This document shows, piece after piece, positions 39,190 through 47,993 of a stretch of DNA of 64,000 bases. The stretch is taken from NCBI GenBank assembly GCA_963705525.1, contig CAVPJW010000001.1, forward strand, positions 1 through 64,000. The letters are read 5' to 3'. The stretch is from CAVPJW01 sp963705525 (GTDB lineage: Bacteria; Acidobacteriota; Vicinamibacteria; Vicinamibacterales; CAVPJW01). Made by a program: the position numbers and the translations under genes. Under the pieces are notes generated by a model. That model was not told the DNA's origin, did not search any database, and saw only the letters and a program-made list of their open reading frames with translations. The first letter of the stretch is position 1. Each line of letters begins with the position of its first letter.

Positions 39190-39462
39190 GACGCGGAAAA
39201 CCAGGAGGGCACAGGGCTCAAGGCTTAGGGCGGCGAGGGCACGCAGCACATCGTCATCGAGTGAATCCTGCTCGCGCGCATCTCGATCAGCCGCGTCGCT
39301 TTGAAGTTGTCGTTGTCGGTGGTACAGTACTAAACTGGGGTTAGCCCACAAGCTCAGTCCGGGCGCGACGAGTTGAGGCGATGCCGGTCGCTGCGTGCCT
39401 GACTTGCCGTTCTCGGAGGACGTGGCGAGCACGTCTCATCACACACACACGATGTGACACCC
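39190..39462. other. spacer before the radical-SAM gene
   Basis: No gene is supported. A possible promoter (TTGTCG, then TACAGT or TACTAA 15-17 bases later) lies around 39310-39340 pointing at the radical-SAM gene, but the match is weak. Confidence 0.3.
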
Positions 39463-41256
39463 ATGCCCAAGAAAACAGTATTGTGCTCGGCGGGAATAAG
39501 CCACCTGTTGCTCTACCCTAACGGAGATGTCTTCCGGTGCATGGCCGACTATAACGCACGCCGCGCGCCGTTGTTTAATGCTACAGAGGGATGGAAGACA
39601 ATCGATACACCATCTGAATGCCCTCACGAGACGTGCTATGCCGCCTGCGATCTTGATTGGGCGAAGAAGTGGGTATTTGAAGAGGGTAATCCCGTTCCCG
39701 AAATAATACAGCCCCAAGATTATGCAGTGAATCCTCGCGACGGGCACTTTTGGGCTGCCCAGACACTGGAGAAGCCTCTTACCAATATGGTCCATATCGT
39801 CTGGGCTCCCTCGCTTCTGTGTAACTATGATTGCCGCTATTGCGGGTGCGCGGTGGGAGCGCACAATATCCACAAGGATTTTCCTTCCGCCTCTCCGGAG
39901 CTTAGCGCCGGAGAGTGGATAAGCGTATGGAGAGAGATACTAGATCACTATGACTTCGGGATACTGAGTGTGACGGGCGGCGAACCGCTCCTATCCCGCG
40001 CGACGCTGCCGGTTATCAATCTGGTGGCTGACCGTTTTCGCGTCTCTATTACCACTAACCTCAGCACTAATGTGTTCGGCATGGTCAGGGACTTGCCGCA
40101 GCCGAGGGGCGGGAGAACAGGCCTGAAGTTGATTGTCGCCAGTCTCCATCTCACCGCCAAGGGGTTTGATAGAGATGTGTTCTTGGCGAAAGTGTTGTAT
40201 TTGAACAATAACGGGATATCGACCTCGATTAACTTCGTGGGGCATCCGCTTCAGCTGTTCATGGCTGACGAATTTCAGCAGTGGTGCAAGAACCATAACG
40301 TGCCCTTTGTGCTTTCTCCTTGGCAAGGGGGGGACAACGACGGTTATGAAGCGGTATACACCGAGGCCGAACGGAGCTATTTAGACACAATCGCGCCGGT
40401 GAACAGAAAGTCTCAAACGCAAATCGATTTTTATTTGTATCACTACCTGCTAAAAATGAACGCGTCGCGCGTTAGGGCTGGGTTAGGTGAAAGCATTGCC
40501 ATAAAGGGAAAGATACAAAACACCGGCAATAGCTCGTGGTCAAACAAAGGGGCGGATACTCTTCATTCGTTCGCAATTGGGGCAAGGCTCTATCCAGTGG
40601 GAGAGGGAAGAAAGTCGTTGCGCGACTTCACATTTCCTCTGTCAAGAAATGAAGTGTTGCCTCAGGAAGAGTGCGAGGTCGAGATAGAATGTGCGACACA
40701 TGGTCTACCGCGCGGCGTGTACACGTTGAAGGTCGGTCTGATCAGGGAAGACGAGCTCTGGTTTACGAACAAAGGACACGAACCGGCGATCGTGGACATT
40801 GAACTCGGCCTGCATGAGTATCCCGAGGACGCCAGAGTGTCTTGCGAGCTGCTTGACGCGGCGGTGCCGGAAGAATGTGAGCAGGACGCGATTCGTATTT
40901 CAAGGGTCAGGGTAAGAAATACTGGCTCGGTGGAATGGTTCTCGAAGAAATATGACGAAGAGATATTCCTGGGGTGTCGCATCTATGAGGAGGTGTTTAA
41001 GTTCACCGACATCGCCCTCAGGGACATGCGCGCCTATCCTACGACTCCCACAATGCCGGGCGAAACGTTGGAAGCCGATATGACGCTCGATTTCAGCAAC
41101 ATTCCTCAAGGCCGGTATTCGCTGGTGTTCGACATGGTTAATGAAAAGAAGTACTGGTTTCGGGACAAAGGCTCGAAGCCGCTTATCAAAAAGATCAGGA
41201 TCGTCGATATTCTGCAACCATCTTCCAATAGGATGAGTAGTCGAGAATCCTTCTAG
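39463..41256 (+). CDS. radical-SAM protein with N-terminal SPASM-like cluster and two C-terminal beta-sandwich repeats
   Basis: The 597-residue protein begins with a Cys-rich segment (LYPNGDVFRCMAD, then CPHETCYAAC) that looks like a SPASM/twitch auxiliary-cluster domain, placed before rather than after the radical-SAM core. The core has the CNYDCRYC cluster motif near residue 120 and a GGEPL motif. From about residue 340, two tandem beta-sandwich modules each end in a motif of the form GxYxLxxxxxxExxxWFxxKGxxP, known from the tails of surface-polysaccharide and glycosyltransferase proteins. A role in modifying or sorting glycosylated surface material is inferred. Codon use is AT-richer than its neighbours, suggesting transfer. 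The island's left att site lies 85 bases downstream. Confidence 0.8.
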   Translation: MPKKTVLCSAGISHLLLYPNGDVFRCMADYNARRAPLFNATEGWKTIDTPSECPHETCYAACDLDWAKKWVFEEGNPVPEIIQPQDYAVNPRDGHFWAAQTLEKPLTNMVHIVWAPSLLCNYDCRYCGCAVGAHNIHKDFPSASPELSAGEWISVWREILDHYDFGILSVTGGEPLLSRATLPVINLVADRFRVSITTNLSTNVFGMVRDLPQPRGGRTGLKLIVASLHLTAKGFDRDVFLAKVLYLNNNGISTSINFVGHPLQLFMADEFQQWCKNHNVPFVLSPWQGGDNDGYEAVYTEAERSYLDTIAPVNRKSQTQIDFYLYHYLLKMNASRVRAGLGESIAIKGKIQNTGNSSWSNKGADTLHSFAIGARLYPVGEGRKSLRDFTFPLSRNEVLPQEECEVEIECATHGLPRGVYTLKVGLIREDELWFTNKGHEPAIVDIELGLHEYPEDARVSCELLDAAVPEECEQDAIRISRVRVRNTGSVEWFSKKYDEEIFLGCRIYEEVFKFTDIALRDMRAYPTTPTMPGETLEADMTLDFSNIPQGRYSLVFDMVNEKKYWFRDKGSKPLIKKIRIVDILQPSSNRMSSRESF

Positions 41257-41340
41257 ATCGGACCCGCAAGCGACCGACACGACGAGCCAGACACCACCGG
41301 CTGATGACGCCATCCTATTGGGACGATCTGGATGAATCGG

Positions 41341-41388
41341 GTGGGGTGAGTGACGGGTTTCGAACCCGCGACCTCCGGAGCCACAGTC
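41341..41388 (-). repeat. island left end: 3' half of tRNA-His (attL)
   Basis: These 48 bases are identical to 55935-55982, the CCA end through the anticodon of the intact tRNA-His gene; 7 more bases on the left match with one difference. The copy stops in the anticodon stem and continues with island DNA. It is the displaced attachment-site copy produced by integration into tRNA-His. Confidence 0.85.
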
Positions 41389-41487
41389 GGAAAAAGAGAA
41401 CGTAGCCGAGTGTGGTGGTGTGAGTTGGCGTCGGCAGAATGGCCCTCGGGATCAGGTGTCGTTCAGTCGTCCGTGGTAGAGAGTAGT

Positions 41488-41703
41488 GCAGAGTTTCAAG
41501 ATTCTTTCAAGTCCGGGTCGCTTAGCAGATGACGCCCCTTTTGATTGTCCGCGGGGTCGGCCTCTTGATGTAGACGTGGATCGGCTCCAGCCAGGTACTC
41601 AAGAAGTCACACCCGATTATTGCGGAGGTCTGGATGCCCGGAGGAGGTCCGGGGGCATGACGCCAGCCTGGCAGAGAACTGCATATAATCCGAGCGTTCA
41701 CCA
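41488..41703 (+). repeat. island left-end block, copy 1, with TATAAT promoter
   Basis: About 215 bases recur at 52687-52893, beginning with 27 identical bases that contain the arm-type repeat TTTCAAGATTCTTTCAAG (41494-41511), then diverged DNA and finally CTGCATATAATCCGAGCG. A perfect -10 box TATAAT lies at 41684-41689, about 17 bases before the kinase ATG, implying a very short leader. Confidence 0.7.
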
Positions 41704-41705
41704 CA

Positions 41706-44402
41706 ATGCCCTTGACGCCCGGCACCACGCTCGGGCCGTATCAGATTGAGGCCGCCATCGGAGCCGGCGGCATGGGCGAAGTCTACAAGGCGCGTGACAC
41801 ACGCCTGGGTCGCACGGTTGCGATTAAGGTCCTGCCGGATCTCTTTGCCCATGACCCAGAGCGACTGGCACGGTTTGAACAGGAGGCCAGGACCCTCGCA
41901 TCGCTGAATCATGCCCACATTGCACAGCTCTACGGCATCGAAGAAGCCGGAGGCCTGCAGGCGCTCGTGATGGAACTGGTCGAGGGTCCAACACTCGCCG
42001 GGCGCATTGCCCAGGGTGCCATTCCACTCGATGAGGCATTGCGCATTGCGCAACAGATCGCGCAGGCCCTCGAAGCGGCGCATGCACAGAGCATCATCCA
42101 CCGCGATCTGAATCCCGCGAATATCAAGCTCCGATCGGATGGCACGGTGAAGGTGTTGGATTTTGGTCTCGCCAAGTCGTTCGAGGGGACACCGCTGCCG
42201 CCTGATCTCACGCAGTCGCCAACCGTGCTGAGTCCGGCATCTACCATTCCTGGTGCCATTTTGGGGACGGCTGCGTATATGTCACCCGAGCAGGCACGGG
42301 GCGAGGTGGTGGACAAGCGCACCGACATTTGGGCGTTCGGTTGCGTGTTGTTTGAGATGCTGATGGGACACAAGCCGTTCGACGGAAAGACCCTGGCGGA
42401 CACGGTCGCCGCGATCGTGAACAACGAGCCTGATTGGCGAGCTTTGCCACGGGGCTTGCCGCCAGCGGCTCGGTTCCTCCTTGTCCGATGCCTAAAAAAA
42501 GATCGTGCGCAGCGCCTTCATGACATTGCCGACGGCCGACTCCTGATTGAAGAGGGGTTGAGCGATCCCGATACGTCGGCCGCCCACGTTTCAGGTGCTC
42601 GAACCTACCGCGAGTGGGCCGGGTGGGGCACGGCGGTCCTGTCGTTAGGTGTCGCGGTGTTGTTGGGTCTCGCGCTACTTCGTGCGGCGAGGCCCCCCGC
42701 CGTTTCTGCCGGTGAGCCGATCAGCTTTCCGGTCTTCCCCCCTTACAGAACCATGTTCTCCGGGTCGATCAACACCACACTCAACATCCCCTCGTTCGCG
42801 CTGTCTCCTGATGGCCGGGCCTTGGTGTTCAGTGCTGAGGCACCGGGAGCCAAACCTACGTTGTGGTTGCGCGTCATGAATGACGTGAGTCCGCACCTGC
42901 TCGCGGGAACCGAGGGGGCTCAAGATCCTTTTTGGTCACCGGACAGCCGGTGGATTGCCTTCTATGCCGACGGGAAGCTGAAGAAGGTTCCCGCCAGAGG
43001 CGGCGCAGTGCTCGTGATTACGCAGGTCCCTAACGATTTCCATGGTGGCACGTGGGGGACCGACGACACGGTTCTTTTCTCACGCGGAAACGAGCCCATC
43101 CTTGCGGTGAATGCGGCGGGCGGCACGACCACGCCAGTGACCACGATAAATGATTCCAACCGGGCGCACCGACACCCGTTGTTCCTGCCGGACGGCCGTC
43201 GCTTCATTTACACCAACGTTGGCGCTCAGGGTGGCGTGTATGCGGGGTCCTTAGATCGTAAGACCACAAAGCTTCTCGTTCAGGTGATGGCGAGCGCAGT
43301 GTATGCGCCGTCCGGCGACTTGTTGTTCGTGGACGGAGACACGTTGTTAGCGCAGCAATTTGATGCAGAGCGCCTTGAGCTCACGGGGCAACCGTTCGTC
43401 GTGGCCGAACACGTGGGCCGAAACACCAGCTCCATGAGCGCGGTTTCGGCCTCGCGGACGGGCGCCCTTGGCTACGCGAGCACGCTCTCGCAGAACAGTC
43501 GCTTGACCTGGTTCGACCGCACGGGACGCCCGCTCGGGTCAGCCGGCATGCCAGAAGGCGACCACCCGGATTTCCGGCTGTCTCCCGATCAGAAACGGCT
43601 GGCGGCATCGCGCGTCAATCCCACCAACAACACTATCGAATTATGGGTGACGGACCTCGAACGGGGCAGCACCTCCCGCTTCGAGGGAATCGGCGGGTTC
43701 ATCACCGCGTCTGCGCTGTGGTCACCGGATGGCTCACTAGTGACGTTTCGGACTACCGGCAATGGGCTGAGTCAGATTGCCCAGCGGAGTGCGGCGGGCG
43801 GCGGCACCGAGCGTGTGGTGCTGTCTTCAGAGGCTTACGCCAGTTTTGACTTGCAGTCCTTCAACGTCATTCCTACAGACTGGTCGCCGGATGGACAGCA
43901 GGTGATTTTTTCAGTTCCAGGGACGGCATCCGGGAATGATTTGTGGCTGCTCCCACTGAGCCCCAGAGGAAAGCCCACGAAATTCATTGAATCGCCCGCC
44001 GAACAACTGCATGGCAATTTTTCGCCGAACGGTCGCCTGGTGGCCTACACGTCGAACGAATCTGGCAGGTTTGAGGTTTACGTCGAGACCGTTCCACGAT
44101 CCGATCAGAAATGGCCTGTTTCCACGGGCGGGGGATACGAGCCACGGTGGCGGGCGGATGGACGAGAGCTATATTACCTCTCTGAAGATCGGCAGCTCAT
44201 GGCCGTCACGGTCGGCGCGCAACCCTCGTTCGGGATTCCGCAATCACTATTCCAGACGCAAGTGTTGAGTGGTGTGACCGGCAATCGCACACATTACGTG
44301 CCGAGTCACGACGGCCAGCGATTCCTCGTGAATGTGGCTCCTGACGCGGCAGCCTCACCCATTACAATCCTGCTCAACTGGACGGCTACGTCGAAGAAGT
44401 GA
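41706..44402 (+). CDS. Ser/Thr protein kinase with C-terminal TolB-like beta-propeller
   Basis: The 898-residue protein has a kinase domain (IGAGGMGEVYKARD, VAIKVLP, DFGLAKS, MSPEQARG), one membrane helix near residue 315 and a WD40/TolB-like propeller from about residue 340 with repeated FSPDG-like and LSPDQKRL blades. The catalytic loop reads HRDLNPANIK: the usual lysine after HRDL is asparagine, which could weaken phosphotransfer. It is the first gene of the tRNA-His island, read from the promoter block just upstream with no Shine-Dalgarno. Confidence 0.88.
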   Translation: MPLTPGTTLGPYQIEAAIGAGGMGEVYKARDTRLGRTVAIKVLPDLFAHDPERLARFEQEARTLASLNHAHIAQLYGIEEAGGLQALVMELVEGPTLAGRIAQGAIPLDEALRIAQQIAQALEAAHAQSIIHRDLNPANIKLRSDGTVKVLDFGLAKSFEGTPLPPDLTQSPTVLSPASTIPGAILGTAAYMSPEQARGEVVDKRTDIWAFGCVLFEMLMGHKPFDGKTLADTVAAIVNNEPDWRALPRGLPPAARFLLVRCLKKDRAQRLHDIADGRLLIEEGLSDPDTSAAHVSGARTYREWAGWGTAVLSLGVAVLLGLALLRAARPPAVSAGEPISFPVFPPYRTMFSGSINTTLNIPSFALSPDGRALVFSAEAPGAKPTLWLRVMNDVSPHLLAGTEGAQDPFWSPDSRWIAFYADGKLKKVPARGGAVLVITQVPNDFHGGTWGTDDTVLFSRGNEPILAVNAAGGTTTPVTTINDSNRAHRHPLFLPDGRRFIYTNVGAQGGVYAGSLDRKTTKLLVQVMASAVYAPSGDLLFVDGDTLLAQQFDAERLELTGQPFVVAEHVGRNTSSMSAVSASRTGALGYASTLSQNSRLTWFDRTGRPLGSAGMPEGDHPDFRLSPDQKRLAASRVNPTNNTIELWVTDLERGSTSRFEGIGGFITASALWSPDGSLVTFRTTGNGLSQIAQRSAAGGGTERVVLSSEAYASFDLQSFNVIPTDWSPDGQQVIFSVPGTASGNDLWLLPLSPRGKPTKFIESPAEQLHGNFSPNGRLVAYTSNESGRFEVYVETVPRSDQKWPVSTGGGYEPRWRADGRELYYLSEDRQLMAVTVGAQPSFGIPQSLFQTQVLSGVTGNRTHYVPSHDGQRFLVNVAPDAAASPITILLNWTATSKK

Positions 44403-44487
44403 TACGGCTCGGCCAGTTTCGAAGAGTGAAGCGGCCAGGTGCCGACGAACTCGCCGCCAGAAATGTCGGCTCCATCCTGACGGCGCC

Positions 44488-44577
44488 GTGAGCGATCCCG
44501 AAATCCCGTTGAACTGTTGGGCCTGTGGCCGCCCGCTCCTCTACCTACTGACGCTGCCAGATGGAACGCATGTATGA
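44488..44577 (+). CDS. truncated paralogue of a small zinc-ribbon protein
   Basis: A GTG-started 29-residue frame (VSDPEIPLNCWACGRPLLYL through GTHV) aligns with the first 30 residues of the protein at 45722, then stops. A one-base change would let it continue. It looks like a broken or frameshifted copy. Confidence 0.5.
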   Translation: MSDPEIPLNCWACGRPLLYLLTLPDGTHV

Positions 44578-44588
44578 CCTTCACGTCC

Positions 44589-45529
44589 TCAGTGAGGCAG
44601 CGTGTCTGCATCCACCCAGTGGCCGTTCTGTGACACCTCGATTTTCAAGATGGGGTGCACCTCCCACAGCGTTGAGCGATATTTGTTCAAATGATTGCGA
44701 TGCTCGGGATCGAGCATGGTCCAGCCACTGGATCCTGACCGGTTCGGGCGTATCGAGCCACGGCAAGAAGCGCGTCTTCGTCCACTTCGGATGATGGCGG
44801 CGGATGCGCGGGGTAGTTTCGATCACGACCGCCTGATCCTCGCCCTGGCCGGGTTGTTCGACTAAGGCCATATGCCAATCGGTCGCCGCGGCCCGCGTCA
44901 TATAACAGTTGGTGCTCTCTTGGCTGCCCGTCTGCGGCTTGATCGCCACGAGGTATCCCACGACGCGCACCGCGACGCCTTCGTTCGGCTTGATCGCGTT
45001 CAGTTGATCGACAGTCCAGTCGGAGCGATGCTTGGGCGCCGGCGTACGGGTAGGGCAACGACGCCAGCGCATCGAACGTCACGTCGTGATAACTCGTCGG
45101 CACATCGGTGCGATTCTTTCGCTGATTCTGGGCGACTTCATCCCCCTCACCGCCATAGCCACACACCTTGCCGTCCACGTTGGTGAACGTGCTCTTGTTG
45201 GGTTCAGGTTTATCCCACGTCGGATCGAACGCGGAGACGGCGCCGGCTAACGGGACGACCGCCTCTGGCTCGGTCACGAGTCGCACATTCTTCGCCCACA
45301 CCCAGCCTTCTTCCCCCACTGGCGTCCGGACGAAGTAGTAGCCGTCCTCCTGATCGGGCTGAAGCTGGGTCAACTGCAGCGGTGGTTTGAGTAGTCCGAG
45401 GGAGGGATGCTCGGTCGAAGGATCGCTCCGCAAGTTAACGTTATGCGTGACCTGGAGGGTCTGCGCGTCAAGACGCACGGGCAGCAGCACGAGACCGCCG
45501 AGCAGCACGACGCTGAGCGGGAACTTCAT
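44589..45529 (-). pseudogene. secreted SH3-domain protein, two single-base frameshifts
   Basis: The product starts with a signal peptide (SVVLLGGLVLLPVRLDAQ) and an SH3b-like domain (VNLRSDPSTEHP...GWVWAKNV). After joins near 45046 and 44730 it continues with a conserved second domain ending RISGWTMLDPEHRN and STLWEVHPI, familiar from unnamed periplasmic proteins. Both breaks are single insertions and both flanking frames stay clean. The start at 45529 is preferred over the upstream ATG because the signal peptide follows directly. The function is unknown. Confidence 0.65.
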
Positions 45530-45721
45530 TGGGTCACTCCTTCTGGTGCTGATGGCTCGCAACCAGCGCTCCACCTAGAACATGGGCGAGGGATCGGTGG
45601 GAGGGATAAAGCAGAGCGGTGACTAAGAGCCTCTCACAAAACCACGGCCAACGCGCCGCTTGAAATCGAGTGCGGTCGGCGTCCTATCGTGCGACACGAT
45701 GGAGCCAATTACAATAACTCT

Positions 45722-45886
45722 ATGGCCGATCCAGCGATTCCTGTGAACTGCCAGAAATGCGGGCTCCGATTGCGTTACCTCCGCACACTCGCTGACGGAG
45801 TCCATCTGTATCGGTGTCTGCGAGACGGCATCTTCAAGTTGTCGCCCGCCGGCCTCGAGCCGGACACGTCGGAAATCGTGCACTGA
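45722..45886 (+). CDS. small zinc-ribbon protein
   Basis: The 54-residue protein has CQKC near the N-terminus and one more Cys (YRC) further on, with a conserved TLADGVHLY core. It is the intact member of a small family that includes the truncated copy at 44488 and a shortened relative at 47202. TACAAT lies a few bases upstream of the start. A nucleic-acid or metal binding role is only a guess. Confidence 0.55.
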   Translation: MADPAIPVNCQKCGLRLRYLRTLADGVHLYRCLRDGIFKLSPAGLEPDTSEIVH

Positions 45887-45898
45887 GGAGGTGATGTT

Positions 45899-46033
45899 AT
45901 GAGCCGTTCGCGTCTCCTCGTCGTGATCGCATTGGTCTTGACCGTGGTGACCCTCTTGCCGGTGCCGATCGCGTGGCGGATTGCGCAGCTCCCCGTGGCC
46001 GTGTTGTGTTTGTGCCTAGCGCACTTGATGTGA
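45899..46033 (+). CDS. 44-residue hydrophobic microprotein
   Basis: An ATG follows a perfect Shine-Dalgarno (GAGGAGGT) and encodes MSRSRLLVVIALVLTVVTLL and a second hydrophobic stretch. It begins 13 bases after the zinc-ribbon gene, so the two are probably co-translated. Confidence 0.55.
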   Translation: MSRSRLLVVIALVLTVVTLLPVPIAWRIAQLPVAVLCLCLAHLM

Positions 46034-46066
46034 GGACACCGCTACGCAGGAACTTGGACTATACAC

Positions 46067-46246
46067 ATGGCTAGCACCCGGATGAGACGGAAGTGGAAGC
46101 CATGCACGGTGCCGGGGTGTGGCGGAATCATGCTGCTCACGATTCGGGTCGTGCCTGAAGCCAGACCGACAGTGGCGATCGAAGAAGGCGCTGAATCAGA
46201 GAGCTACTACTACAAATGCGATACATGCGGCGCTGAAGAGGCGTGA
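46067..46246 (+). CDS. 59-residue zinc-ribbon-like protein
   Basis: The frame encodes a basic N-terminus, Cys pairs in CTVPGCGG and CDTCG separated by about 35 residues, and an acidic middle. It fits a small zinc-ribbon. It lies third in the row of tiny genes after 45722. Confidence 0.5.
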   Translation: MASTRMRRKWKPCTVPGCGGIMLLTIRVVPEARPTVAIEEGAESESYYYKCDTCGAEEA

Positions 46247-46297
46247 CGCAAAGGCTGCGCCTGACCACCGCCGCTGTGAGCCGCTGGCCATCCCACT

Positions 46298-46414
46298 GTG
46301 CAATTCAGGAGCGGATCATGGGAGGTACTAGGGATTCTGTGTGTCGCGATTGTAGTGGTAGTGGTGGCTGCGATGTGGCGTATCAAGCGACCGCCGCCAC
46401 CGCCTCCCGTCTAA
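46298..46414 (+). CDS. candidate 38-residue single-pass microprotein
   Basis: A GTG-started frame encodes a hydrophobic helix (VLGILCVAIVVVVVAAMW) followed by IKR and six prolines. A nearby ATG (46318) would lead into the same frame if one G of GGG were an extra base, which matches the error pattern elsewhere. It overlaps the stop of the opposing gene by four bases. Confidence 0.35.
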   Translation: MQFRSGSWEVLGILCVAIVVVVVAAMWRIKRPPPPPPV

Positions 46415-46635
46415 TCAAGTTTCGGCACGATGCTCAATCGCTCGGTCTGCAATCGTACGCAATCCTTGATGAAGTCGAAGTCCGGATGATTCTGTGGTAG
46501 TTCGAACACCCATAGCAAACGGCGGAGGGCTTCAAGCACGGCCTCAGTGGCTGGTCGATCGTTGTGGAAAGACGGTTGCCCCAAATACCACTCCATCTCG
46601 GAGACCGTCTCGGAAAGCACGTCGGATAGCGCCAT
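46411..46635 (-). CDS. small hypothetical protein
   Basis: This 74-residue soluble, helical protein starts MALSDVLSETVSEMEWYLG and has no recognised domain. A longer start 21 bases upstream is possible. It lies opposite to most small island genes. Confidence 0.45.
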   Translation of the reverse strand: MALSDVLSETVSEMEWYLGQPSFHNDRPATEAVLEALRRLLWVFELPQNHPDFDFIKDCVRLQTERLSIVPKLD

Positions 46636-46915
46636 TGCCACAACCCCCTGTTGCATCTACGTGTTCTGCTCGTACGGCGATAAACGCTGTCCGGTGCAAA
46701 CATGCGGGTTCACGCCGGAACCGGAATGATCGCACTCAATCTCTTTGGATCGCAGCCGCCACGGAGATTGCATTCCTAAAGGAGCGCACTCGAGCTGAAC
46801 CCGAATTCGAGCGAGCGTGGACGGCGACTGACCACAAAAGCAAAAGCAGTGCGGAATGACAGGTCGTTGCCTGCCGTGGATACTTTACACACACTGCCAG
46901 GTAACAATTACTCGC
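46636..46915. other. region with fragments only
   Basis: Short frames rich in Cys (around 46660-46730) and a helical stretch reading IAAATEIAFLKERTRAEPEF (46750-46812) look like pieces of small genes, but none has a clear start. Confidence 0.3.
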
Positions 46916-47122
46916 CTATCCAGCCGCCTGGCGTTCCAGATCAGCCAACTCTTCTGTGTCTCCGAATAAGACAAGCGAGATGGCTCGCTCATGCTCGGCC
47001 AATGCGTCACGAAAGTTCTTAAGCCGTCGCAGCGCATTTTCCAGGCAGTCCTTGACGGTCTGGTGCTGCTCGTTCAAATAGAGCATTTCATGACATCGTT
47101 CACAGCGAGTGTGTTGCAACAT
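46916..47122 (-). CDS. small CxxC protein
   Basis: The 68-residue protein begins MLQHTRCERCHEMLYLNEQ and continues as one long helix. Its ATG at 47122 has GGAGGG upstream. The CxxC pair with a helical tail suggests a zinc- or protein-binding adaptor; the family is not known to me. Confidence 0.55.
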   Translation of the reverse strand: MLQHTRCERCHEMLYLNEQHQTVKDCLENALRRLKNFRDALAEHERAISLVLFGDTEELADLERQAAG

Positions 47123-47201
47123 GGTACCCTCCACGGGCGCGGTCTTCAGTGGAGCGGCTGAGTCACGCGTCAGAGCCGGATGAGAGCATGACGGGTGCCA
47201 G

Positions 47202-47336
47202 ATGACCGATGAAATGATTCGGACCGCGCTGCTCGATCGCATGCCTGAGATTAGGTACCCTCATACTCTGCGCGACGGCGTGCATTTCTATGCACGGTCG
47301 ATCCAAGCTGACAAGTCACGCCTGAGAGTGCACTGA
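47202..47336 (+). CDS. 44-residue relative of the TLxDGVHxY small family
   Basis: The frame contains RYPHTLRDGVHFYARS, matching RYLRTLADGVHLYRCL of the zinc-ribbon protein at 45722 but without its CxxC. Its stop overlaps the next ATG (TGATG), indicating translational coupling. Confidence 0.45.
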   Translation: MTDEMIRTALLDRMPEIRYPHTLRDGVHFYARSIQADKSRLRVH

Positions 47337-47608
47337 TGCACCCTGGGCTTCACGCGCTCGCAGACTGGCTGCGTGATGACCGACGCCATCATCTCCCGCC
47401 CCCCGCGTCGGTCAAACTATGGCGTCTTCGGTCGCTGACAGGTGCCGAGATCGAGTGCACGGCACACGCGGTGCTGGAAGTGGGGCTCGAATTGCGCTTA
47501 CTCCGCGATGGCGAAATCTACATGACGAAGGTCATGAAAGCCGGGGAGACGGCGCACGTGCAGCAGGACATCTGGAGGAGCGCGCTCGAGTCGAAGGGAT
47601 GGACGTAG
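47336..47608 (+). CDS. hypothetical protein, 90 residues
   Basis: The protein is soluble with a beta-rich middle (AVLEVGLELRLLRDGEIYMTKVM). It starts inside the stop of the preceding gene. I do not recognise it. The IS481 remnant abuts its 3' end. Confidence 0.5.
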   Translation: MHPGLHALADWLRDDRRHHLPPPASVKLWRLRSLTGAEIECTAHAVLEVGLELRLLRDGEIYMTKVMKAGETAHVQQDIWRSALESKGWT

Positions 47609-47858
47609 CGCGCCAAGGCTCGATATTGCCGACACCACGTAAGCGCGCGAGCCACTTGTAGCCGGTCTTCCGGCTCACGGCGTACCGCGCGCAGAGCTCG
47701 GTCATGTCGTAGAGTCCCCGTCGGTGATCATCAATGAAGCGTTCGCGCTCTTCCACGGGTACCGTCTCCAGCCAGGGCATCGACCAACCTCCGTTGCCCC
47801 AGCGTAAAGGTGTTACCCATGTTCCCGGTGAGTTGTGTTACCTATGTACCCGGTTTGT
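47609..47858 (-). mobile_element. IS481-type transposase remnant with terminal repeats
   Basis: A minus-strand frame from 47780 reads MPWLETVPVEERERFIDDHR and continues to KTGYKWLARLRGVGN, the N-terminal helix-turn-helix of IS481-type transposases, then loses homology near 47620. Upstream, GTTACCCATGTTCCCGGT and GTTACCTATGTACCCGGT (47812-47852) look like the element's tandem end motifs. Only about 55 of some 350 residues remain. Confidence 0.6.
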
Positions 47859-47869
47859 ACCATAGACCT

Positions 47870-47954
47870 GGCTAACCAACGAATGGAACCGACGCGCCCG
47901 ACGGTCGTCTGCGATCCGGTCACCGTGGCGCACGGCTCATCTGCAACGTTAGGC
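47870..47954 (+). other. integron attC site 0 (degenerate)
   Basis: R''-like GGCTAAC at 47870 (one mismatch to RYYYAAC) and R' GTTAGGC at 47948 bracket a stretch whose inner arms (ATGGAACCG and CGGCTCAT) pair with one extra G and one mismatch. It is 40 bases before the first cassette ORF. Confidence 0.5.
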
Positions 47955-47993
47955 AGCGAATAAGTTGCGTGTTGCCAAAGAGGGAGGGTCGCC

